Positions 54,448 through 64,000 of a DNA stretch of 64,000 nucleotides are shown here, piece after piece. The stretch lies in NCBI GenBank assembly GCA_015075305.1, contig JABTUS010000006.1, positions 124,001-188,000 of the forward strand. The letters are read 5' to 3'. The translations under genes and the position numbers were made by a program. The first letter of the stretch is position 1. The number at the start of each line of letters is the position of its first letter. Under the pieces are notes generated by a model. It saw only the letters and a program-made list of their open reading frames with translations. It was not told the origin of the DNA and made no database searches. This DNA comes from Opitutaceae bacterium (GTDB lineage: Bacteria; Verrucomicrobiota; Verrucomicrobiia; Opitutales; Opitutaceae).

Positions 54448-54505
54448 AGGCAAGGACGCGCGACGCGTCCTTGCGAATCACCCGCGCGCAGACAAGCATG
54501 GACTG

Positions 54506-55033
54506 ATGACAATTCAAGAGCGGTTGGAGCGACACCTCGCCAAGGTTCCGGATACGGCCCGCGCCCTCTGGGTCGCGCCAAACGCCACGGTTGTTGGTGA
54601 TGTCACGCTCGAAGCGAAGACCAGTGTTTTCTACGGTGCGGTGCTTCGCGGTGACATAGCGCGGATCATCGTGGGGGAGGGAAGCAACATCCAGGACAAT
54701 GCCGTCGTGCATCTGGGGGATGATCTCGATGCGATCATCGGCCGGTGGTGCACGATCGGCCACAGTGCGATTGTGCATGCCTGCACCATTGAGGATGAAT
54801 GCCTGATTGGAATGGGCGCCACGGTGCTGGACGGAGCAGTCATCGGTGCCCGCAGCATCGTCGGCGCCGGTGCGGTTGTGAAGCAGCGAATGATCGTGCC
54901 GCCCGGTTCGATGGTCCTCGGAACCCCCGGGCGCATCGTCCGCTCGCTCAGCAGTGAGGAGATGGCGGGGCTGCGCCCGTGGGCGGAAAAGTACACTCAC
55001 GTCGCCTCCGCCCACGCCGCACGCAATCGCTGA
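54506..55033 (+). CDS. gamma-class carbonic anhydrase-like hexapeptide protein
   Basis: 175 aa from ATG 54506 (MTIQERLERHLAKVP). Left-handed beta-helix repeats fill most of the chain, with the three metal-ligand histidines His69 (NAVVHLGDD), His86 and His91 (TIGHSAIVHACTI). Arg and Asp in LRGDIARIIVGEGSNIQDN match the active-site network of gamma carbonic anhydrases (YrdA/CaiE type). Many bacterial members show weak or no hydration activity. It is probably co-transcribed with the pseudouridine synthase. Confidence 0.9.
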   Translation: MTIQERLERHLAKVPDTARALWVAPNATVVGDVTLEAKTSVFYGAVLRGDIARIIVGEGSNIQDNAVVHLGDDLDAIIGRWCTIGHSAIVHACTIEDECLIGMGATVLDGAVIGARSIVGAGAVVKQRMIVPPGSMVLGTPGRIVRSLSSEEMAGLRPWAEKYTHVASAHAARNR

Positions 55034-55046
55034 GTCGTGAATTTTT

Positions 55047-55242
55047 GATAAGGGACAGGCTGCGACGCTCGCCCGAGCATGCCTCCGAGCCCCAACGGGA
55101 CGAACCAATCTCAGCCCATGGCAACGCCATGGGTTCAGAGGTGCACCGCCGATAGGGACAGGCTGTGCCGCTCGCTGGAGGATGCCTCAGCCCCAAACGG
55201 GGCGAACCAACCGCAGCCCATGGCAACGCCATGGGTTCAGGG
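55047..55242. repeat. two imperfect tandem copies of a palindrome-containing repeat (about 95-105 bp)
   Basis: Copy 1 runs from about 55047 and copy 2 from about 55151. Both begin with GATA(A)GGGACAGGCTG, pass through GCATGCCTC or GGATGCCTC, CCCCAA-CGGG and CGAACCAA, and end with the same 19-bp palindrome CCCATGGCAACGCCATGGG plus TTCAG. AGCCCTGAAAGGGCGGCCC follows copy 2. These features are like dispersed REP/RAYT-type elements of Verrucomicrobia and Planctomycetes, recalled as a class, not matched to a named family. Confidence 0.75.
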
Positions 55243-55630
55243 ACCAACAAAAATCAAGAGCCCTGAAAGGGCGGCCCAAACACCCGTCGTCGGAACCAAA
55301 ACGCTCACAATTCTTTCATCCTTGTCGCGCGAACCACGGCGTTGGGGACAGACTGATGTACGGCTGGATGGGGACAGGTTGTTATTCCGTCTTGAAGCGT
55401 TTGGGATGGCGATCGTTGCTCTCGGCAAGCGTTGCGGTTGCATCAAGTGAGAAAGTCGGTGCGCGAAAAAACTTTCACAGAAGTTTCCGAAGCTCACACA
55501 ATTGGGGCGAAGAGAAAAAAGTTTCATTGCGGACCCTGAGGAGTACAGGCTGATCTCGCTGCGCACCAAGGCTCTGATCTCTCCCCCCGATCATCGCGTT
55601 CACAGAGGCTTGGTGCCGCACCCCCTGTTC

Positions 55631-55723
<93 letters not shown>

Positions 55724-55836
55724 CCCCCGGCCCCCGGGCCCCGGTCCGCGGCGGGGCCCAGGCGAAGAATTGGGAGAGTCTGCCTGAAGCGCAAAGTCAG
55801 CGCTTTCACGTCTCCGGCACAGCTTCGCGAACGGGG

Positions 55837-58610
55837 TTGTGTTCGATCGCGCAACTCTTGTTTCTCGCCTTCGGCTTCTGCTGCCACTCAGCCGTCGCTC
55901 AAAACGCGCTGATCGCGTTCGTTGATCCTCCTGTCAGCACCTATTCGCCACCGAGAGTGACGGTCATGGTCCGTCCGGATGGGACGGTTTGGAACTGGGT
56001 ACGTGGGCTCTTGGGCGGCCGATTTTGCTGCCTGCCACCGTGAGCGGCTTGACAGGAGCAGTCGCCGTCTCATCCGGACAGGCGCATGTCCTCGTCCTGA
56101 AAAGCGACGGATCCGTGTGGAGCTGGAGAAACAACGCTTCCGGGCAGTTGGGCGACGGCACGACCACCAGTCGGACAAGCCCCGTGCGGGTGTCCGCTGA
56201 CCAGTGTCGTAGCAATCGCCGCAGGTGGCGATCACAGCCTCGCACCTGCGCAGCGATGGTACGCTCTGGGCATGGGGACTCAATCCAGCGGAGAGTTGGG
56301 CGATGGAACCACCACCAACCGGACCTCCGGTCCAGATTTCGAGTCTGTCTTCCGTCGCGGTGATCGCGGCGATGAATCATTCACTCGTCGCAAAGTCCGA
56401 CGGGACCGCACGGGCATGGGGCGCAAATACTAATGGAAAACTCGGGGATGGAACAGCCACGAACCGCACCTCACCGGTGCAGGTTAGCGGACTGACAGGA
56501 GTTGTGGCCGTCGCCGCGGGCGGGGAACACAGTCTGGCGGCCAAGACCGATGGAACTGCGCGGGCACTGGGTGCAAACGCCTCCGGACAGTTGGGGATGG
56601 CACAACGACGACGCGCTGGTACGTCGGTCAAGTGTCGAGCCTGTCAGGCATCACGCTTGTTCCGCGCCGGAAGAATCGAGCTTCGCAAGGAAGAGTGACG
56701 GCACGGCATGGGCTTGGGGTGGAATGGTTACACCAGCTTGGTCTCGGCGGTGGCGGAAACCGCACAACCGCCGTGTCTATTCCGGGCTGACAGACGTCGT
56801 TAACCTTGCCGCAGGGAAGATTCAATGGCGCGGCAATCCCTCGGAAATGATTCTGCGCGAGTGTGGGGCGACAACTCCCAGGCGCAGATTGGCGATGGCA
56901 CAACCACCGCGCGCACGACGCCGGTGTGGCCGATCTTCTACAATGCGCCCGACCGTCTGCTGGAAAAATTTGTCTGCATCCAGGAGAACCTCAACTATAC
57001 CGCGGACACCGTGCACCCGCTGCCATCGGGCACCTACCGCATTGTCGTCAGGGGTGGGGTGCCGGGGGTGGTGGCAGTCTTCCGCCCTACAGCCAGAATC
57101 TTGGCGGCGGCGGTGCGTTTGCGAATTTTCCTGGAGCGTCAGGTGGCTCCTCCGTGACTCTCACTCCGGGCCGCGGGCTGCTTGCAGGCGGCGAGAAAAC
57201 CAGGTTCTCCTACGCCAGCCCTCCCTGTTGCGACGATCGCGGCGGAGGAGGTGCAGGCACCGCTGCCAATGCCCACGGTGGCGGGGAGGCGCAGCGTCCG
57301 GTGAAACAGCGGGCCGGGCTTGGGTTCGTCAGGAGGAGGCGGTGCCACCTCGAGCGCCAATGGAAACAATGGACCGGGCGACTCCAGTTCGCCGGATGGC
57401 AATCCCAACTACCGATACGGTGGCGCAGGCGGCGAAGGCTACTATTCAGGAGGCTCGGAGGCAGCGGAACGACCCAAAGAGTGGCGGCGGTGGTGGTGGC
57501 GGCAGTTCAAAATCGACACCGCCTGCTATCCGACGGTGGTCATCGCGAAACAGGAGGGACAACCGGATACATCCCGGAGAAGTCGCCGATCCCGACTACC
57601 CCGGAAGCAATGTCGGTTACGGAGGATCCGATGGCAAAGGCGGCAACGGAGCCATCGTTCTGCTCAGCTACTCAAAGACAGCGCCGCCGCTCGTCACCAT
57701 TCCCCTGTCGGCCACCTGGACAATTGGTCAGCCGCTCAGCTTTTCAACTGACGGCGACAAACTCCCTCGCGCATTATGCGATGACGAACATCCCGCCGGG
57801 TCTCAGCCTCAACCGGGGCACCGGGCTGTTGACGGGCACTCCGACGGCGACGGGCGTCTACAATTCGACGATCACTGTCGAGGACGCTTATGGCACGGGG
57901 CAGGCAAACGCGGTGGTGGACCATCGCCTTACCGGGATCCGACACGGTGTCGCCTTCGGTGCCGTCGGATTTTCAGTTCGAAACCCTGTCGGACACCTCG
58001 TTTCGCCTGATGTGGCGGGCCACCGACAATGTCGGTGTCACGGGTTACGAGGTGAGGGCGCAACGGCACGCTGTACGAATCGGTATCCTCAGCGAGCAGC
58101 ATTGTCTCCGGCGGCACCGCGGGTCTCACCTACACCATGACGGTGCGCGCCCGCGATGCGGCGGGCAACTGGTCCACATGGAGTGCCGGCTACAATGTGC
58201 TTCAGGCACGATCGGCGCACCACCCCGCCAACCGCACTCAACTACGCCGATCGCACGGACACCTCGATCACGCTCATCTGGGCGGAATCGACCGGGTCCC
58301 CGCCGGTTGTCGCTTATGCCGTCTATCGCGGCGGACTCCAAATCGCAACCGTCGGCGACCGGGTGTACACCGACACCGGCCTCTCGGCGAACGTCGTCCT
58401 ACACCTACCACGGAAGGCGCTAAATTCAGCAGGCATCCTCTCGGCTGCGAGCGCTGCGCAAAACATCTCGACGACCAACGACACCTCGACCGACAGCGAT
58501 CACGACGGGGTGCCGAACGCGTTGAAGCCGTGCTCGGGCACGAATGCGAACAGCGCGAATCCCAACGATTCCGGCAATCAGACCCAGTTGAAAATCAACC
58601 AGCCCCAAAA
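55837..58610 (+). pseudogene. secreted RCC1-repeat / putative Ig / fibronectin III protein, broken by many frameshifts
   Basis: A signal peptide (CSIAQLLFLAFGFCCHSAVAQ, TTG 55837 or an earlier start) leads into RCC1-type repeats found in alternating frames: [20 protein letters not shown] (about 56.1 kb), KSDGTARAWGANTNGKLGDG (56.4 kb), then AKTDGTARALGANASGQLG (56.5 kb) and ARVWGDNSQAQIGDG (56.9 kb). A Gly-rich zone (57.0-57.6 kb), a putative-Ig segment IPPGLSLNRGTGLLTGTPTA (57.8 kb), two FN3 segments (ATDNVGVTGYEV; ALNYADRTDTSITLIWAEST) and a Ca-binding DSDHDGVPNA motif (58.5 kb) follow. At least eight one-base shifts are needed to join them. Sequence error is the likely cause. The natural end is probably a TGA overlapping the next ATG. 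Confidence 0.75.
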
Positions 58611-59180
58611 TGAAACTCCGCGCCGCTCTTTCCTCCGCCTGCCTCGTGCTCGCGGCCACGCTTTCTCTTCGCCGCACCGCCGGAAAGTCCCCGGCCCTGC
58701 TCGACACCCCGAAATCAACGCACGCGGGCGCGCGCCCTGCAGAGGCCGACATGCCGCAGCTTCAAGCCGCGCGCAGCGCTCAGTTCAGGTGACATCACCG
58801 AAAGGCAAATCGCCCTCGGAGGTTTGGTGAAATCCTCCCAGGCTCCGCAGGCTGGCACCGGGAATGGCCGGGAGCTTGTCCAATCTGGCTGAAACATCGG
58901 CAAAGCCCGATGGCAGAATCAGCCCGCGCACGCTTTCCAGAAGGCGGAACTGCATCTTCTGGAAGCTTTCAAGCACAGACGCCCCTGCAGAAGGCCGGTG
59001 TCCAGATCGCCCTCGGCGCACTCTACGAACGGCGACTCGCCGACCGGACAAAGGCGCGCGAAGCCTACGAGGCGGCAGCCCGGCTCGTCTCCCGAGTTTC
59101 CGGCGGCGACCGAGAATGCCGACAGGCTCCGCAGGACTGAAGCGTACTACCAAGGTGAGGTCGCCGCCAAACCGCGCTGA
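58610..59180 (+). pseudogene. small secreted TPR-like protein, frameshifted
   Basis: ATG 58610 starts a signal peptide (MKLRAALSSACLVLAATLSL). After about 55 residues the frame changes. Continuing pieces are SGDITERQIALGGLVKSSQA (58.8 kb), AFQKAELHLLEAFKH (58.95 kb) and QKAGVQIALGALYERRLADR followed by TKAREAYEAAARL (59.0-59.1 kb), which resemble tetratricopeptide helices, then ENADRLRRTEAYYQGEVAAK before TGA at 59178-59180. About three single-base shifts are needed. It sits between the RCC1 and RHS genes and may be a chaperone or adaptor for them (inference). Confidence 0.55.
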
Positions 59181-59184
59181 TCCG

Positions 59185-62100
59185 ATGAAGTCGCCCCATT
59201 TCAATGTCGTTTCGGCTTGCCGATCAGCGGCCCTGCTCCTGCTTGGCGCAGGCTCCACCAGCTCCCTCCATGCGGAGGCGGAGGTGCCGCTGCATGTCCA
59301 AACCACAGCCTATGGGACCGTGCGGGGCAATGTGACCCTGTCCGGTACGTTCCTGCCAACGCTGCCCAACGGCAAGCGATGCCTACCGGACGGACAGCGC
59401 GACGGCGGATTCCAACAACGCTGGTCCCTGTGGCCGCGATTCAACAACACGAAGGTCGAACTGGGCAAGAGCTACACGGTGAGCCTGTATGGCGACTACT
59501 TCGAGTATGCTCAGGTCAGCATCGTCGTCCCGCAGGTTTCGCGCGGTGATCGACAATCAAGTGAGAACCTCGGCCGTCGTGCTGGGCGACTTTGTATTCA
59601 GAATCGAGCCGCTGCGCCAGCACCAGGCTCGCCGGATACGCCTCCGAGGTGTCGAGCGTGGGTGTGCTCTGGAGCCTGCCCTTGGGAAAACTGTCCAACG
59701 GTGGTTCGGCGGGGAGTTGGTTTTCTCGGAACAGGCCTCCAGAGCGACTGGAAGGATCTGCTCCTTGAGGGGAATCAGCTACGAATCCACCTCGGATGAG
59801 GTGCAGGTTTTCAGGGTTCCCCAAACCGGAAAAATCACCGATGTCCTGAGGCCGCAGTTGGCGTGAAGATTGATCGCAACACTTACAACGGCACGACGGA
59901 TATCACCTGCTATTCGTCCGTGAATCCGTACTATGTGCCCAATGGCACACCCCAGATTACAGGTCCCATTGTCGCCACCTATCGCATGAAAAGGAGCCAC
60001 CGCGACCTCGCTGAAAGATCACCAAACGACCACGATCACCGAGGGTGATGACGCTCTCCCGTTGGGGGCTGGCCCAACTACCAGTGGGTGAAAACACCGT
60101 GGACCAAACTGAATACGACCCGTTGAAGGAAATCACGACCCAGTCGACCGGCGTCAGCGGCGGGCGGACGGAATCGGTGGCTGTCCGAGTTCCGGGCGGC
60201 GCAGCATCTACAATCTCGCGCACCTATGCAGACTCCAGTGCCGGCGAAATCCTGACCGCAGAAACCGTTGGTACCAGCAATGCGCTGACCGGCAGCTTTT
60301 TATTACACAACTCCGAGCGCGGCAACACAGGGCAAACTGATCTTGGCCGCGCTTGGAACCGGCGGATGGGTGGCCAGCGACTACTGAACCTACCCCGGCT
60401 ACGGCATGGTGAAACGAACGTACAAGCCCTATCTCGATTCACCGGCGACCGTCACTAAGAACCCGTCACTTGGCGAGGTGACGTATTACGAGTATGTCTA
60501 CAATAGCTTCAACGGACCACCGCGGGTCTCGCTCGCGGGCAAAGCATCAATGGGGTGGTTGTCTCAAGATCCTGGCACCTTTGCCTACACCTTCGCCTAT
60601 CTGGCAAGTTACGTCACGGAAACCCGCCAGACATCCGTCGCCTCCGGACAGACGCTGACGTCCGTCACCAGCACCTACGCGCCGGCATCGTCGTTCCTAG
60701 GCAACATGCCCCGATCGGCAAGCGGCCCCGATGGCGTCAAGAAGTCCTATCACTACGCGATGGGCACCTTCGCGAACGGCACCTTCACGGGATCGAGTTC
60801 GGGCACGGACTCCTATTCGGCGGTGATCACGGGCTGCGCGACCGCAAGCTCCGAGACTGCGTCCTCGCCGTACAACGACCCCGCCGGATACGGCATCACG
60901 GGAGCTTTGGTCCAATTACCTCGTGCCCAACAAGTCGACCATGGAGGTGTCGATCCGCGATCGTCGCGCCTTGGTCCTGCGCACGGAACTGCACTGCCAC
61001 ACGGGAAGCGGCTGGCAGCGGGTGAGCCACGAGGACTTCACGTACAACGACAGCGCGCCCTGACCTCCAGCGTCAAGAGCAACGGCGCCACGCAAAGCAG
61101 CGTTTACAGCGGTCAGCAGAAGACGAGCGACACCGATGAAACCGGTGTGACCAAAACCTATAGATACGACAACGCGGGCCGCCTGATCCGGGTGACGCGC
61201 ACGGGCTTTGGCGGCATCAATGCGCTTTCGACCGCCTTCACCTATGACGCCATGGACCATGTGCTTTCGACAACGACCGGGTGGGGGCACAACAGAGACA
61301 CTGGTCAAATCCGCGACGTATGACGATGCCGGTCGTGTGATTTCCGAGACAGAGCCGGGCACAGGTGCCGTGACCCATGCCTACAACGTGCCTTCCCGCA
61401 CGCACACGATAACGCGTCCCGATGGATCCACCGTCATCGACCAGACCTACCGCGACGGCCGCCACGGCCTCCCACACGGGTACCGGCGTTGTTGCGGAAT
61501 ACTACGCCTTTGGTGTCGAAACCGACGGCCGCACTGGTCGAGAAAGGATGTCGGCCTGTCCACCTCCACCCGCTGGACCAAGGCGTGGAGCGACTGGGCG
61601 GGCCGGGCGACCCGCTCAGAGCGGCCGGCGTTCACCGGCTTGCCGAACCTCGTTGAGGAGAATTTCTATGACGCAACCACCGGCCGGCTCTACAAGACAA
61701 CGAAGAGCGGCTACGCGCCCACCCGGTTCGAGTACCATGCCCTGGGAGAGGTGAAACGCAGCGGACTCGATGTCGACGACAACGGCCTTGTGCCCGCGTC
61801 GAACGATCGCATCGAGGAGAGTGAGACGATGTTCGAGTCGTTCGAGGGCGCTGGTGGTCAAGGCGGAGAAACGCCGCTACCTGACCGCCGGAAGCGGCAC
61901 GGTGACAAACGGTCGAAATCGCACGCAAGCGCCTGACGGGCTTTCCGCGAATCGGCAGAGCGAAACACAGTCGACCGATCCCAATGGCAACGTGACCATC
62001 GCGTTGGTCGATGTCGACCGCGCCGGACGCACTGTTGTGCGCACGACGAGCCGCGTCGGAATCGCCGGCAAACAGGTCGAAACCACGGTCAATGGACTTC

Positions 62101-64000
62101 CGTCCGTGCGCTCGACTTCAACGGACTGCTCATGTCGACCCAGTATGACGGGCTCATGCGCGCGTTCCGCAGTGATCGATTCGCGCGGCAATGCAACCCG
62201 CACGGCCTACTACACTGGCTCCGCCCTGAAGCAGAGTGTCACCGACGCCGCGAATCACGCCATCGCCACCTACGGCTATGACACACTCCGGACGCGTCAT
62301 CTGGCAGGCGGATGCGCTGGGTCACCTGACTCGCACGAGTTACTCCCTGCGTGCACAACCCACCGCACCGGGGCGGTGGCACTTATCCTGTCGAGTTTGG
62401 CTGACGACGCCCGTTTGGCGATCGCACGAGCCAGAGCACTTTCCGGGGCGGCACGGGCTGGGATGGCGCCACCTGGCCCGGAAGCCCCGGCACAGCCGAC
62501 ACCACGACTGGACATGACGACGCGCCCTCCGGCCTCAACACGACCAAGACCGACCCCTCGGCCGCGACGAGCGTTACACCAGAATCTCCGCGGACAGCTC
62601 AACACCAGGAGTGGTCCCGGCTGGTGACGATCGGTCCGGCCGCTGGTCAGCGTCAAAACGACCTACACCTACAGTGCCACCACGGGAGAACAGACGGCCA
62701 TCGCCTACAACGACGGCCTCACGACGGATTTGACATACGCCTATTCGCGCACCGGCCTGCCGGACACGATCACCGACCGCACCGGCACGCGGACATTCAC
62801 CTATCATCTGCCCTCGTCGACAGTGGTGGCTGAAGCATTGCCGACTGGCTACTTCGGCGGACGAAAGATCCTCTACAAACGCGAGTCGGTGCTCGCCGGT
62901 TTGATCGGACGGCCTCTCGGCTACAAACTCGGCGCCGTCGCCCTGCCATCCCAGGACCAGGAGGTGACCTACGGCTACGAAAATCTCGACAGGCTCACAT
63001 CCGTCAGCGTCGGCACGGCGAATGCGAGCGCGTGGAACACCTTCCGCTACACCTATCGAGAAGATTCGGATCTGATCGAGACGCTGACGGTGGACAACAA
63101 TCCCTTTGCCGTGACGCGGACCTATGAGGAGGACCGCGACCTGCTGACGAGCATCGAGTCGAAGTCCGGGAGCACGATCTACACGAAGTTTTCCTACACG
63201 TACGATGCGCGCCGTTTCCGCTCGACGGTATTGAAGGAGGGCACGGCGTATGCCGACTATGGCGACGCCACCAACCGCCAGTTTGCCTACAATGGGCGCG
63301 GGGAATTGACCGCCGGCATCGGCTACCTTGGCACGAATGTGGCGAGCCAGGCCGCGCCGCTGCCGGGTCGCCGCCATGAATACGCCTACGATTCCATCGG
63401 CAACCGACAGTGGTCCAACAGCACCGGCGTCAGCGGGCTGCGCGACGACTACACGGCCAATGCGCTGAACCAGTACGTGGCGCGGGAGAACAACACGCTA
63501 TCACTCTCAGGTACGGCGACCACCGATGCCGTGGTGGCAGTCAAGGGGCGGACGGTGACGGCGGGGAGACAGGGACGGTTCTGGAGCGATGAGGTGACGG
63601 TTTCGAACGTGCTCGGTCCGTGGGCGGGGCCGCTGTCGGTCTACGCCACGAAGTCTGCGGGCGGGAGCAATGTGATGCGCATCGACTCGCGCGCGGCGCA
63701 GTTGCCCGCGGTGGCGCAGAGCTTCAGTTACGACCTCGATGGCAACACGCTCTCGGATGGTATCTGGGACTACCAGTGGGATGCCGAGAACCGCCTTGTC
63801 CGACTGGAAACAAGCATCGCTGCAAGAGGTGCCGGCTTCGCGCATCGCATCCTCAATTTCACGTATGACTACCTCGGACGCCGCGTCCAGAAACAGGTGA
63901 TGGACGGCGTCACGTCGACAGAGCTGTCTTCCCAACGCTTCATCTACAACGGCTGGGACGTGATCGCGGAATATTCCGTGGCGGCGGGCACAACTTTGGA
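59185..64000 (+). pseudogene. secreted RHS/YD-repeat protein, frameshifted in its first two thirds and open at the right edge
   Basis: ATG 59185 opens with a signal peptide (MKSPHFNVVSACRSAALLLL). The N-terminal part is in one frame to about 59,545 (LGKSYTVSLYGDYFEYAQVS). After that YD-type repeats are scattered over all three frames: VGVLWSLPLGKLSNG (59.65 kb), TKTYRYDNAGRLIRVTRTGF (61.15 kb), SATYDDAGRVISETEPGTG (61.3 kb), then ENFYDATTGRLYKTTKSGYA (61.65 kb) and STDPNGNVTIALVDVDRAGR (61.97 kb). From 62,646 one frame is clean to base 64,000. At least 1600 codons in all. RHS proteins form a shell around a C-terminal toxin or adhesin; that end is outside the window. Confidence 0.8.
62646..64000 (+). 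CDS. intact distal frame of the RHS-repeat protein (partial, runs off the window)
   Basis: 451 codons without a stop, starting after a TGA at 62625 that is in frame only because of the upstream shifts. It has typical YD/RHS units: TTDLTYAYSRTGLPDTITDR, TGTRTFTYHLPSS, VTYGYENLDRLTSVSVG, RTYEEDRDLLTSIESKSGST, HEYAYDSIGNRQWSN, FSYDLDGNTLSDGIWDYQWD and AENRLVRLE, then NFTYDYLGRRVQKQV and RFIYNGWDVIAEY, the last being the lead-in to the RHS-associated core. Minus-strand frames across this stretch are shadows. The C-terminal variable domain, which would define its function, lies beyond base 64,000. Confidence 0.88.

Noticed and set aside
62574-63377. 267-aa minus-strand frame near the right edge
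   Set aside because: Opposite to the clean RHS frame whose YD repeats are unmistakable.

Overview
The window looks like a chromosomal stretch from a Verrucomicrobiota bacterium, most likely family Opitutaceae. The reasons are the high GC content, a long TonB-dependent receptor with a divergent Opitutaceae-type N-terminus, the DUF1549/DUF1553 + DUF1501 + cytochrome c/LRR surface cluster typical of Planctomycetes and Verrucomicrobia, a complete Gram-negative outer-membrane set (bamA, an OmpH/Skp chaperone, lpxD), and RCC1/RHS giant secreted proteins. The taxonomic call is an inference from gene content; no rRNA is present.

Layout. (1) 1-17.3 kb: a polysaccharide-utilisation-like locus. It holds two alpha-galactosidase-like secreted proteins with an internal discoidin domain, facing each other from the two ends; a TonB-dependent receptor; two tandem secreted esterases; a GH2 beta-mannosidase; a sodium:solute symporter; and a FadR-type GntR regulator with two copies of a perfect TGGTNNNACCA operator upstream. 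The enzyme set suggests acetylated galacto(gluco)mannan as the substrate. A decayed C-terminal piece of a second beta-mannosidase-like gene lies at about 16.24-16.37 kb. (2) 17.7-19.9 kb: an ECF sigma factor and an Nramp-type transporter. (3) 20.2-25.7 kb: an accessory patch with a DUF1778/GNAT toxin-antitoxin pair, an IS1634-type transposase, a remnant of a related transposase in opposite orientation, and a PaeR7I/XhoI-like restriction-modification pair. It ends next to tRNA-Asn(GTT).

(4) 26.2-38 kb: a housekeeping block: rplY (L25/CTC), pth, rpsF, ssb, rplI, dnaB, bamA, skp-like, lpxD, prs, htrA. dnaB carries a single-base frameshift, very probably a sequence error. rpsR is absent from its usual place between ssb and rplI. 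(5) 37.4-44.1 kb: pyrE, a HTH + metallo-beta-lactamase-fold fusion with an altered metal motif, carA, a KamA-type radical SAM enzyme, and an aldehyde dehydrogenase/aldo-keto reductase pair. (6) 44.4-51.8 kb: a four-gene exported cluster: cytochrome/DUF1549/LamG/DUF1553, DUF1501, DUF2231/cytochrome/LRR, and an NHL propeller. (7) 51.9-55.0 kb: a GH3-family protein, an RluA pseudouridine synthase and a gamma-class carbonic anhydrase.

(8) 55.0-64.0 kb: two imperfect tandem repeats, then G21/C28 and C30 homopolymers that look like an assembly artefact. After these comes a region of dense one-base frameshifts holding three secreted-protein genes in series: an RCC1/putative-Ig/FN3 protein, a small TPR-like protein, and an RHS/YD-repeat protein. 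The RHS reading frame becomes clean at 62,646 and is still open at the right edge. The two sides of the homopolymer may not be neighbours in the real genome.
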